Part shown: in pieces, positions 18,190-28,097 of the stretch
Numbering within the stretch: position 1 is the stretch's first letter
Layout: each line of letters begins with the position of its first letter
Notes under the pieces: model-generated
Databases searched by the model: none
What the model was told of the DNA's origin: nothing
The model's input: only the letters and a program-made list of their open reading frames with translations
Program-made: the position numbers and the translations under genes
Origin: Heyndrickxia ginsengihumi
GTDB lineage: Bacteria > Bacillota > Bacilli > Bacillales > Bacillaceae_C
DNA length: 64,000 nt
Direction of reading: 5' to 3'
Assembly: GCF_011008565.1 (NCBI RefSeq)
Contig: NZ_JAAIWK010000009.1
Coordinates: forward strand, 36,965 to 100,964

Positions 18190-18440
18190 TGTTTAAATAA
18201 TCTCAGTGGTCTCGAATAAGTTCAACTTTATCCGTCAAAGAAATCCAAACATAATGGAATATGAATCCTTCTTCACCCCCCTCCGCCTGTTGGTTCATAA
18301 TCCCACTCATCTGGAACATTCGATTCTCAGCCTCAAAATTCTTCAATTTTCCTAATAATCGCATTATAAGTATCTTCCTCCGTATTCACCGTGCCTTTAG
18401 GTATCTGTATCCCTGCTTCAGTAATTGGCTGCCGAAACAT
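18190..18440 (-). pseudogene. Nudix hydrolase fossil
   Basis: Minus-strand remains of a Nudix protein in several frames. One piece begins MFRQPITEAGIQIPKGTV and ends IIRKIEEF before a stop: this is the start of a Nudix box, lacking the REXXEE end. A second piece reads ESNVPDEWDYEPTGGGG, and after a shift GEEGFIFHYVWISLTDKVEL, ending RDH-stop-DYLN. At least two frameshifts, one stop and an internal deletion are needed to explain it. No start or ribosome site is apparent. The rest of 18062-18713 is AT-rich and shows no other gene. Confidence 0.7.
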
Positions 18441-18713
18441 TATCATTGCGTTTTCCTATGTTTCATTCTTGTTATGTAACCGTCGGCTTTTCTAATCGAA
18501 TTCATATAATACCGCCCCGCTTATTTTTCTCTTATCTTAGTATAAAAACTGCAATTTCCTGTGAATTTAAAGTTAACTATCAATAAAAAAGGTATTCATT
18601 TTTTCTACAATTCTTTTTTCTCATACAAAATGCCACCTCCATTCTCTAAAATTAAGAAAATGCCGATGACATTCTGACAAATTTGCACCGAAACTATGTG
18701 GGATACCACAAAT

Positions 18714-20018
18714 TCAGGAAATCGATCTTTCGCCAACAACCGCCTCAACTTCCTTACGAGTACGCACATGATAAAACCCATTTAACACAATAGCAACAAG
18801 ACTTCCTACAACAATACCATCACCAGCAATCACCTTTAGTGTACTAGGTAATTTTTCAAATACATCTGGTACAACTGTAACCCCAAGACCTAGACCGATT
18901 GAGCAAGCAATAATTAACAGATTTTCTGTTGACTGTAAGTCGACGTTGCTTAACATTTTAATCCCATAAGCGATAACTGTTCCAAATAGCGCAACCATCG
19001 CTCCTCCAAGAACAGGCGTAGGGATAATCGTGGCAATTGCAGCGATTTTCGGCGCCAATCCGAGGATAACAAGTAACGTGCCTGTTACACCAACAGCCCT
19101 TACAGATTTATTACCAGACAATTGCACAAGTCCAACATTTTGCGAGAACGTCGTATATGGGAAAGCATTCATTAAACCGCCAATGATAATCGCAATTCCT
19201 TCTGCACGATAACCTCTTTCTAAATCCTTTTGTGTCACTTTTTGTTTACAAATGTCTCCAACAGCTAAATAGACCCCTGTCGCCTCTGTAAGACATACTA
19301 AACAAACGATACACATTGTGATAATTGGCGTAATATGGAATTCGGGACGTCCAAAATAGAAAAGATGCGGTAAATGAGTCCAAGAAGCTTCTTTCACAGG
19401 AGTCAAATCTACTTTCCCCATCATAATAGAAACTACTGTACCAACGATTAGACCAAGCAAAACAGAAATCGAGCGGATAAAGCCTTTCGAAACGCGATAA
19501 AGGATGAGGATCAATAGTAATACACCAAAAGAAAGGGCGAGATTGCTAATACTAGCATAATCTTCCGCACCTTCTCCGCCCGCCATATTCTTCAGCGCTT
19601 CAGGAATTAAAGATAAGCCAATGATACACACGACAGAGCCTGTCACAACAGGTGGGAAAAAGCGTATTAACTTACTGAAAAATTTTGAAACGAGGATCAC
19701 AAAAACACCTGCCACTAATATGGCTCCATAAATAGCGCCTAAACCGAAATTAGAACCGATTGTGATCATCGGAGTAACAGCAGTAAATGTACAACCGAGG
19801 ACAACAGGTAAACCAATACCGAAGTAGCGATTTTTCCAAATTTGCAACAAAGTGGCGATACCGCACATGAATAAATCAATACCTACTAAGTAAGTCAATT
19901 GTTCCGAACTTAATTTCAATGCTCCGCCAACAATCAAGGGTACAAGTACCGCTCCCGTATACATCGCTAACGCATGCTGAATCCCTAACGTCAGTGTTTT
20001 AAACTTTGCACCTTTCAT
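18714..20018 (-). CDS. NCS2-family xanthine/uric acid permease
   Basis: 434-residue nucleobase:cation symporter-2 protein with 12-14 hydrophobic segments. Motifs are GIQHALAMYTGAVLVPLIVG at the N-terminus, GLPVVLGCTFTAVTPM, ATGVYLAVGD and TTFSQNVGLVQLSGNKS, the region that defines xanthine/urate specificity in this family. PbuX, PucJ and PucK are near relatives. Next to the purine island a xanthine or urate importer (PucJ/K-like) is likely, but the paralogues cannot be separated by eye. No purine riboswitch core was found in the leader. TAATGTTATA occurs about 70 bases before the start on the coding strand. Confidence 0.88.
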   Translation of the reverse strand: MKGAKFKTLTLGIQHALAMYTGAVLVPLIVGGALKLSSEQLTYLVGIDLFMCGIATLLQIWKNRYFGIGLPVVLGCTFTAVTPMITIGSNFGLGAIYGAILVAGVFVILVSKFFSKLIRFFPPVVTGSVVCIIGLSLIPEALKNMAGGEGAEDYASISNLALSFGVLLLILILYRVSKGFIRSISVLLGLIVGTVVSIMMGKVDLTPVKEASWTHLPHLFYFGRPEFHITPIITMCIVCLVCLTEATGVYLAVGDICKQKVTQKDLERGYRAEGIAIIIGGLMNAFPYTTFSQNVGLVQLSGNKSVRAVGVTGTLLVILGLAPKIAAIATIIPTPVLGGAMVALFGTVIAYGIKMLSNVDLQSTENLLIIACSIGLGLGVTVVPDVFEKLPSTLKVIAGDGIVVGSLVAIVLNGFYHVRTRKEVEAVVGERSIS

Positions 20019-20248
20019 TCACATCCGCTCCTTTTTTATTTTCTTAAGTAAACAAACATTCATGATTGTAATCTTGTTATAAAATATAACATTAATAGTA
20101 ATATTTAATCACATTATAAAGAGGGGGGTTATAAATGTCATTGACTTTATTTCTAAATATTCAGTCATAAATTAGATGAATTGAACAAAAAGTAAAACAA
20201 TGACAACAATGTAGACACTCTCGGAATATCAACATTTCCATATATAGA

Positions 20249-20293
20249 AAAAAGAAATGGAATAGCTCGAACTCGTCTACTCCATTTCTTTTA
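20249..20293 (-). terminator. Terminator overlapping the SRAP gene stop codon
   Basis: Arms AAAAGAAATGGA/TCCATTTCTTTT. The minus-strand hairpin begins inside the last codons of the SRAP gene and ends in a T-rich run. Confidence 0.8.
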
Positions 20294-20951
20294 GAAGTTC
20301 AGGGAAATTATGCTTTGGTGAATTTACTAAATTCGAAACTTTATAGGCCTCCATATCAAAGGTAGGATACGGCTGAAGTAAAGATTGGATTGTTTGAACA
20401 TCAGTTATTCTTGGATTTAACCAAGTTTGTTCATCTTCTTTATTTAAAATCACAGGCATACGGTGATGAATTGAAGACATAAATGCATTTGCTTCCGTCG
20501 TTATAATTGCACAAGAAAAAATAGCTTCCCCTGTAGGGCTTATCCATTTTTCCCAAATTCCTGCCATCGCAAATAGTTGTTCCGATTGTAAAGAGATCCT
20601 CATCGGCGTTTTAGTGTCATGATTTTTCTTCCATTCGTAAAAAGAGTCTGCAATAATCAAACACCGTCTATGTTTAATTGCTTCCTGAAAGCTTGCCTTT
20701 TCGGTAATGGATTCACTTCTCGCATTAATCATTTTATAACCAATTGAAGGGTCTTTTGCCCACCTCGGAATAAACCCCCATTTTAAATATCCTAAACGAT
20801 TTTTCTTTCCGTCATTAATGATGACTAAAACTTGCTGAGAAGGAGCTATATTATAACAAGCTTTATAAGAGTCATTTGGAAAAGTAATGGTCCCGTTAAA
20901 CCGCCTCGCAATTGTTTCAATTGATACCGTCAATGTAAATCGTCCACACAT
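20277..20951 (-). CDS. SOS response-associated peptidase (SRAP/YedK-HMCES family)
   Basis: 224-residue SRAP protein that covalently shields abasic sites in single-stranded DNA. Cys2 (MCGRFTLT) forms the thiazolidine DNA-protein bond after Met1 removal. The conserved Asn in MINARSES, Glu in FYEWKK and His in HHRMPVIL complete the active site. Length is usual for bacterial YedK. ATG start after AAGGGGAG. B. subtilis YoqW and YoaM are homologues. Monocistronic, divergent from the ABC-F gene. Confidence 0.92.
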   Translation of the reverse strand: MCGRFTLTVSIETIARRFNGTITFPNDSYKACYNIAPSQQVLVIINDGKKNRLGYLKWGFIPRWAKDPSIGYKMINARSESITEKASFQEAIKHRRCLIIADSFYEWKKNHDTKTPMRISLQSEQLFAMAGIWEKWISPTGEAIFSCAIITTEANAFMSSIHHRMPVILNKEDEQTWLNPRITDVQTIQSLLQPYPTFDMEAYKVSNLVNSPKHNFPELLKEME

Positions 20952-21126
20952 CTTCGCTCTCCCCTTTTTTGCCCGCTTGATTGCACCTAATTAGGAAAAA
21001 TACATTACTTTCACTGTTTCCAGTTTTCATTGAATACTGTCTATGTTTATAATAATAGATGACATATAGTCGCTCAACGTTTAAAATAAGAATAAGTTTG
21101 AAGAAGCATAACTTCTGCAAAAGTAA

Positions 21127-22748
<1,622 letters not shown>

Positions 22749-22749
<1 letters not shown>

Positions 22750-22779
22750 ACCTAGGAATCCATTTCCTAGGTTTTTTTC
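22749..22779 (+). terminator. Terminator of ykpA
   Basis: Arms AACCTAGGAA/TTCCTAGGTT followed by TTTTTTTC. It runs into the 3' end of the convergent 2Duf-like gene. Confidence 0.88.
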
Positions 22780-23474
22780 TTACTAATAAATGGTTGCAGA
22801 TTCTCCATTAATTCGTTCAAACTTTCAATATGTTTTTTAACGCTTGCTTTTATTGTTGTCGAGTCCGTTGTAAGTGCATATAACTCAAGATCTGCTTGAC
22901 ATTTTTTTATGATCGCCTGGAACAAATCTTTTCGTTGCTTCATTGGACATTGTTTTTCCGGCCTTTTTACATATGATATCGTTGGCTGAGTATCCGGACT
23001 GGGATGTTCTTCATGCTGTTGTTGCTTTTGTACTGTTAACTCCCCGTTTGTCTCAAGAACTGCCATTTCAACATCTGAAAGTTTAAAAACATTTTTCTCT
23101 CTTAGTAATTCCATAATGTCTGCTTTATTATATTTTTGTTGTGATAAATTGTTTGAAATGATTTTACCTCTTTTAATCATGATGGTTGGCTTTCCAATTA
23201 AAATATTTCTGATTGTTTGATTTTTTAACGTGATCATTCTTAAAATAAATGGGATAACCGTCCACGTTATCAACCCGACCATACCTACCCAAAAATGATC
23301 TTTTAGCCCAATTGAAACACTTGCAGCAATATTACCGACAGTAATGCCGATTACATATTCAAAAAATGTTAATTGTGATATTTGCTTTCTGCCAAGTAGT
23401 TTTATCAATCCGAAGAGAACGAGAAATATGAATATCGAACGAACGATTACATTAAATATTTCCGTAGAAATCAC
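22767..23474 (-). CDS. DUF421-DUF1657 membrane protein (2Duf-like)
   Basis: 235-residue protein. The N-terminal DUF421/YetF part (about residues 1-145) has three membrane segments, then LLGRKQISQLTFFEYVIGI, IGKPTIMIKRGKI, YNKADIMELLREKNVF and LETNGELTV. A Gln/Pro-rich linker leads to a C-terminal helical region (about 185-232: DLFQAIIKKCQADLELYAL) resembling DUF1657. This two-domain layout is that of 2Duf, a spore inner-membrane protein of the mobile spoVA2mob operon linked to wet-heat resistance. The preceding gene encodes a small DUF1657-like protein, as in that operon, but no spoVA genes are in the window. Confidence 0.78.
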   Translation of the reverse strand: MISTEIFNVIVRSIFIFLVLFGLIKLLGRKQISQLTFFEYVIGITVGNIAASVSIGLKDHFWVGMVGLITWTVIPFILRMITLKNQTIRNILIGKPTIMIKRGKIISNNLSQQKYNKADIMELLREKNVFKLSDVEMAVLETNGELTVQKQQQHEEHPSPDTQPTISYVKRPEKQCPMKQRKDLFQAIIKKCQADLELYALTTDSTTIKASVKKHIESLNELMENLQPFISKKKT

Positions 23475-23500
23475 AGATTTACTACCCTTCTTTCTAACTT

Positions 23501-23692
23501 TTAGTTACTGTTATCTTTATGCTGAATGTAATGCTGCTGCAGATCATTTTCAATTTCTAACAATTTGATCATACATTTATAGAATTGTTGCTTTTCATCG
23601 AAATTATCACAATCATTCATAATCTTTTGAGCATGTTTTCGCGCCATATAAAAATTAGTGATGCATGATTTTAAATGAATGACGATTGTCAT
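23501..23692 (-). CDS. Small DUF1657-like protein
   Basis: 63-residue helical protein from ATG at 23692 after GTGGGGGA; the longer open frame upstream lacks a site. The pattern of MTIVIHLKSCITNFYMARK, QQFYKCMIKLL and ENDLQQHY matches the length and spacing of DUF1657 proteins found with 2Duf and SpoVA2mob. Its stop lies 26 bases before the 2Duf-like gene, so the two are probably co-transcribed. Probably spore-associated, though no clear forespore promoter was identified. Similarity judged by eye only. Confidence 0.6.
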   Translation of the reverse strand: MTIVIHLKSCITNFYMARKHAQKIMNDCDNFDEKQQFYKCMIKLLEIENDLQQHYIQHKDNSN

Positions 23693-23763
23693 AAATTCCC
23701 CCACGATCCTTTTTTTCGTATTTAAAGTTAGTTTGTGATGAATCAATCAATTTATGTTAGCAA

Positions 23764-23813
23764 TAGATAAAAAAACTGACTTATCAAGAAATGACATTCT
23801 TCATAAGTCAGTT
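23764..23813 (-). terminator. Terminator of opuFA-opuFB
   Basis: Arms AACTGACTTAT/ATAAGTCAGTT. On the minus strand a TTTTTTTATC tract follows. Confidence 0.85.
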
Positions 23814-23826
23814 ATCTATGAGCTGA

Positions 23827-25383
23827 TTATTTTTTTATTAATCCTTCGTCAATTAAAAACTTTCGTGCTACATCATCATAATCTTTTTTCTCTAAATCAA
23901 CTTCTGCATTTAATTGTTGCATTTTTTCATCAGTAATTTTACCTGCAAGCAAATTAATGACCTTTTTCAATTCAGGATGTTTCTTTAACATCTCTTCTCT
24001 TATAACTGGTGCTGCGTTATATGGCGGGAATTGATGCTTATCATCTTTTAACACGTATAAGTTAAAGGCTGGAATTCTACCATCTGTCGTGTAGGCATCA
24101 ATAACATCGACTTTATGATTTTTCTCAGCACTGTAAATGATCCCTTCGTCCATCGTAGAAGTCTTTTTAAAATGAATTCCATATTTTTTTTGCAAACCAA
24201 TATAACCATCTTTTCTTTCTAAAAACTCTGGTTCTGAACCAAGTGTTAAAGTCGGAGCAATTTTCGTAAGATCAGAAATCGATTTGACGCCCCATTTTTT
24301 CGCATCGGCTTTTCGAATTGTTAACGAATAGGTGTTATTAAAGCCAATTGGTTTAAGCCATATTAATTGATACTTTTTTGCATACTCATCTTTTACTTTA
24401 TTATAAACAGTCTTTGGATCTGTTGAATTTACTTTTTCCTTCAATATATTGATTAACCCTGTTCCGGTATACTCAACACTGAGATCATAATCCCCTTTGC
24501 GCATTCCTTCAAATACAGGAGTAGAGCCACTTATAAAAGATTTATATTCAACATTTAAATTCGTTCGATCTTTGATCAATATTCCGTACATATGCACTAA
24601 AATTTCCTGCTCAGTAAAAGCTTTGCCTGTAATAACAATCGTATTGCCTCTTTGCTTCATTTGATAAATTCCATAACCAGATGAAACGACAACCGCCAAA
24701 ATAATAATGGTAAGGAAACCAATTTTGACACCTTTTGGTATCTTTCTTTTCTGTGTACCCGGTTTTGCTCTGACTTCAATTTTTTTTAATAGCTGATCAA
24801 ATAAAATAGCAATAACTGCTGATGGAATCGCACCTGCCAAAATCAAACCAGAGTTATAGGTTTGTAGTCCTCTAAAGATAAGATCTCCTAATCCGCCGGC
24901 ACCAATTAATCCTGCCATCGTGGCAACCCCGATGACTAAAACCGATGCAGTACGGATCCCCCCCATAATGACATTGAATGCGAGCGGTAGTTCAACAATC
25001 CATAGCACCTGTCTGCTTGTCATCCCCATTCCAACGCCTGCCTCAACAGTGCTGCGGTTAACACCTAATATTCCTAAATATGTGTTGCGAAGAATAGGAA
25101 GCAGACCGTAAACCGTTAACGCCACGATAGCTGGGGGTTTTCCCGTTCCAATAAATGGGACAAGAAATACGAGCAACGCTAAGCTCGGTATTGTTTGGAC
25201 TGCTGAAGCTAGCCCAATGATTGGATCCGCTAATTTTTTATGCCTAGTTAAAAAAATACCAAGCGGCACCGAGATAATAATGGCAATTGCAATTGCAATG
25301 AGAGATAAATATATATGTTCTAATAATAGTTTTCCAATTTCACTCCATCTATCAATAAATACATTCGCAGTTTCTTTCCACAA
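23827..25383 (-). CDS. opuFB: Osmoprotectant ABC transporter, permease fused to substrate-binding domain (OpuFB)
   Basis: 518-residue fusion. Residues about 20-215 form the permease domain with six hydrophobic segments and the ABC-coupling region (TIPSLALLVFLVPFIG, LPILRNTYLGILGV, GVGMTSRQVLWIVELP). After a further membrane segment (about 225-245) residues about 250-518 form a QAT-type substrate-binding domain (TIVITGKAFTEQEILVHMYG, YDLSVEYTGTGLINIL, VDVIDAYTTDGRIPAF). This chimeric layout defines OpuF, an importer of glycine betaine and related solutes. TTG start just past the opuFA stop, so translation is probably coupled. OpuC-type systems keep the parts separate; here they are one chain. 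Confidence 0.9.
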   Translation of the reverse strand: MWKETANVFIDRWSEIGKLLLEHIYLSLIAIAIAIIISVPLGIFLTRHKKLADPIIGLASAVQTIPSLALLVFLVPFIGTGKPPAIVALTVYGLLPILRNTYLGILGVNRSTVEAGVGMGMTSRQVLWIVELPLAFNVIMGGIRTASVLVIGVATMAGLIGAGGLGDLIFRGLQTYNSGLILAGAIPSAVIAILFDQLLKKIEVRAKPGTQKRKIPKGVKIGFLTIIILAVVVSSGYGIYQMKQRGNTIVITGKAFTEQEILVHMYGILIKDRTNLNVEYKSFISGSTPVFEGMRKGDYDLSVEYTGTGLINILKEKVNSTDPKTVYNKVKDEYAKKYQLIWLKPIGFNNTYSLTIRKADAKKWGVKSISDLTKIAPTLTLGSEPEFLERKDGYIGLQKKYGIHFKKTSTMDEGIIYSAEKNHKVDVIDAYTTDGRIPAFNLYVLKDDKHQFPPYNAAPVIREEMLKKHPELKKVINLLAGKITDEKMQQLNAEVDLEKKDYDDVARKFLIDEGLIKK

Positions 25384-25387
25384 ATTA

Positions 25388-26524
25388 TTAATTTAAATCA
25401 CTTCCTTGCTCATCACTAAATTGGCTAGCGACATAGTTTACAATACTTGATCGATTGATCATTCCTTTTACAGCATTATGCTCATCAAGAACTGGTACAA
25501 ACCCAGTTCTTGATTCATTAACCATTTGTAAGGCCTTTTCAGGAGAGTCATTAATACTTAATGTAGGAAAATCTTTATGCACGATATCAATAAGATGTAG
25601 CTGTTCATCTTTATAAGCATTACGAACATCCCAAATGTTTACAACACCATAATATTGATTATTTCGATCCACGATGACTAGATGGTCAACTCGTTTTTGA
25701 CGCATAAATTTGAGTGCTTCTGCAAGTCCTCTCGTAGGGTAGGCTGTAATAGGAGAAATCATGAGGTCTTCCAATTCGGGAATACTGTTGACACCTTGTA
25801 AACGATCTTCACCAATAAATTGTCGAACAAATTCGTTTGCTGGATGACGCAAAATTGTCTCCGGTTTATCTAGCTGGACAATTTCCCCATCTTTCATCAA
25901 ACAAATACGATCACCGATCTTAATTGCTTCATCCATATCATGAGTAACAAATACGATCGTCTTTTTTAACTCTTGATGAATTCTCGTTAATTCATCTTGC
26001 AGCTGCTCGCGGCTAATTGGATCAAGCGCACTAAATGGTTCATCCATCAAAATAACATCAGGTTCTGCTGCCAATGCTCGAATGACACCTATCCGCTGTT
26101 GCTGACCTCCTGATAATTCACCCGGATAGCGGTCACCTACTACTTCCGGATCTAATCCAACCATTGCAATCAGCTCATCCACTTTATGTATGTATTTTTT
26201 TTCATCCCATTTATTTAATTTCGGAACGAGTGCTACATTCTCGCGGATTGTCATATGTGGCATTAAACCGATTTGTTGAATAACATAGCCGATATTTCTT
26301 CTCAGTTTAACAGGATTTTTCTTCGCAATACTTTCACCATTAATCATTATTTCGCCACTTGTTGGTTCAATTAGGCGGTTAATCATTTTCATTGTCGTTG
26401 ACTTACCGCAGCCACTAGGACCAATTAACACAAGCAATTCATGATCTTCAATTGTTAGATTTAGATCTTTAATGGCGACAAATCCATCATCATATTTTTT
26501 TGTAACATGTTTAAATTCTATCAA
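25388..26524 (-). CDS. opuFA: Osmoprotectant ABC transporter ATPase with CBS domains (OpuFA)
   Basis: 378-residue ATPase. Walker A GPSGCGKSTTMKMI (about residue 36), Q-loop VIQQIGLMPHMTI, signature LSGGQQQRIGVIRAL, Walker B ILMDEPFSALDP, and the H-loop FVTHDMDEA. The C-terminal third (about 250-370) holds two CBS domains (MISPITAYPTRGLAEAL, RTGFVPVLDEHNAVKGMI), which in OpuA/OpuC-type transporters sense ionic strength or cyclic-di-AMP. TTG start 10 bases after CGGAGG. Four bases separate its stop from opuFB. An osmotically controlled promoter is expected in the 26525-26880 region but was not recognised. Confidence 0.92.
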   Translation of the reverse strand: MIEFKHVTKKYDDGFVAIKDLNLTIEDHELLVLIGPSGCGKSTTMKMINRLIEPTSGEIMINGESIAKKNPVKLRRNIGYVIQQIGLMPHMTIRENVALVPKLNKWDEKKYIHKVDELIAMVGLDPEVVGDRYPGELSGGQQQRIGVIRALAAEPDVILMDEPFSALDPISREQLQDELTRIHQELKKTIVFVTHDMDEAIKIGDRICLMKDGEIVQLDKPETILRHPANEFVRQFIGEDRLQGVNSIPELEDLMISPITAYPTRGLAEALKFMRQKRVDHLVIVDRNNQYYGVVNIWDVRNAYKDEQLHLIDIVHKDFPTLSINDSPEKALQMVNESRTGFVPVLDEHNAVKGMINRSSIVNYVASQFSDEQGSDLN

Positions 26525-26878
26525 TGATACAACACCTCCGTTTTTTATATACCCGTCAACATGAAATTATAAACATTTTTTTCAGAAAAATTTTTCACAG
26601 TGATTATTTTATTAATCTGACCCCAATAAAATATCATTTATTTTTTCAAAATGATTTATTCATAAGTCGTTGTTCATATAAAAAAAAGTGGTTGATTTCC
26701 GCTCCAATTGACTATTATGAACTGTTGAAGCAAGCAAAATGTATTTCATACTTCAATTTTTCATTAGGGTAATTTTATAAACTTAGAGGACCTTTACCAA
26801 AGGGGGCCAGTTGATTTCCATTCCATTCCCTCTTTAATGGACGGAATGAGTATTCAACATTTTTTGTAAATAACCAAT
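26525..26878. other. Intergenic region with repeat remnants
   Basis: No gene seen. GTGGTTGATTTCCGCTCCA (26688-26706) and CCAGTTGATTTCCATTCC (26807-26826) match the flank and edge of the 114-bp repeat found elsewhere in the window, without its body. The opuFA promoter must lie in the right-hand neighbourhood of 26530-26700, but no clear boxes were identified. Confidence 0.45.
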
Positions 26879-26912
26879 AAAAAAAAGATCGTATGATTAA
26901 CGATCTTTTTTT
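26879..26912 (-). terminator. Terminator of trhO
   Basis: Arms AAAAAAGATCGT/ACGATCTTTTTT around ATGATTA, just beyond the trhO stop. Symmetric, so it may work in both directions. Confidence 0.88.
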
Positions 26913-26919
26913 CTGTTCA

Positions 26920-27891
26920 TTATTTTGCAACCGCATTTTCTTCTTCAATTTTGCGTAAACGTTCTGCGATTTCTTCTTCTGTTAAATTATGCTCTTTTAC
27001 ATATAAATTTCTTGGTGAAACGCGGCATTCATGAGAACAGCTGCGCATATATTTATGTTCATTTTCTTCTGTACAAAGAATTTGTTTATTACATTCAGGA
27101 TTTGCACAATTTACATAACGTTCACAAGGTTCACCAGTGAAATAATCTTTTCCAACAATTACATGTTCTTTTCGGTTGACTGGAACAGCAATTCGTGAAT
27201 CAAACACGTATAATTGTCCATCCCATAGTTCACCTTGAACTTCTGGATCATATCCATAAGTGACAATTCCACCGTGTAATTGCGCTACATCTTCAAAGCC
27301 TTCTTCAAGCAACCAGCCAGAGAATTTTTCACAACGAATTCCACCTGTGCAATATGTGACAATTTTTTTGCCTTTTAATTCATCTTTATGTTCACGTACC
27401 CACGCTGGTAGCTCACGGAAAGTCTTTATATCTGGTCGTATTGCCCCACGAAAATGCCCTAGATCATATTCATAGTCATTGCGCGCATCTAAAACAACCG
27501 TATTTTCGTCTTGCATCGCTTCATAAAACTCTTTAGGAGATAAATATTTCCCAGTTTTTTCATTTGGATTAATATCATTTTCAAGACGTAAAGTTACTAA
27601 CTCTTTACGAGGACGTACATGCATTTTTTTGAAGGCATGATCGTCTGCTTTATCAACTTTAAAGATCATATCACTAAAGCGAGGATCTTTTTTCATTTCT
27701 TCAATATAACGATCCGTTTGCTCTGTAAGACCTGAAACAGTACCATTAATGCCCTCTTCGGCTACTATAATACGGCCTTTTAACCCTAATTCTTTACAAA
27801 ATTTTAAATGTTTTTTCGCAAATTCTTCAGGATTTTCAATTGTTACATACTTATAATACAAAAGTACTCTATACGGTTTATTTTCTTCCAT
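26920..27891 (-). CDS. trhO: tRNA uridine(34) hydroxylase TrhO (rhodanese-fold)
   Basis: 323-residue protein that hydroxylates U34 of tRNAs in an oxygen-dependent way, a first step to 5-methoxyuridine-type wobble modifications. N-terminal acylphosphatase-like UPF0176 domain ([29 protein letters not shown]), then a rhodanese domain with [15 protein letters not shown] and the catalytic-loop Cys in [11 protein letters not shown], then a Cys-rich tail ([19 protein letters not shown]) probably binding zinc. Start at 27891 (MEENKPY) is preferred because GGTGGT precedes it. Known as YbfQ/YceA in older annotation. Single-gene unit. Confidence 0.92.
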   Translation of the reverse strand: MEENKPYRVLLYYKYVTIENPEEFAKKHLKFCKELGLKGRIIVAEEGINGTVSGLTEQTDRYIEEMKKDPRFSDMIFKVDKADDHAFKKMHVRPRKELVTLRLENDINPNEKTGKYLSPKEFYEAMQDENTVVLDARNDYEYDLGHFRGAIRPDIKTFRELPAWVREHKDELKGKKIVTYCTGGIRCEKFSGWLLEEGFEDVAQLHGGIVTYGYDPEVQGELWDGQLYVFDSRIAVPVNRKEHVIVGKDYFTGEPCERYVNCANPECNKQILCTEENEHKYMRSCSHECRVSPRNLYVKEHNLTEEEIAERLRKIEEENAVAK

Positions 27892-28097
27892 TTTTCTAAC
27901 CACCTATCGATTTATATTTGCAAGATATAAATGTATTTAGGCTAGGGTAACACGATACACTATTCTCTTACAAACAAATATTGTAACAAACTTTATATCA
28001 TTTTCAAAGGGGGAATTCGGATTTTAATATAAAATTTATACCTTAGCTCTTAATTACGTTATACTATAAGGAACAGTTAGGAAAGTTAGGTGTCAAA

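Noticed and set aside
18261..18479. 72-codon open frame on the plus strand
   Set aside because: It is the antisense of the Nudix fossil; the minus strand gives recognisable protein pieces, the plus strand does not.
20134..20169. Short frame after GAGGGGGG at 20124-20131
   Set aside because: Good ribosome site, but the peptide is only about 11 residues with no recognisable feature; not enough to call a leader peptide.
20019..20276. Purine riboswitch before the NCS2 permease
   Set aside because: No three-way-junction core with the conserved loop sequences was found on the minus strand; only AT-rich promoter sequence.
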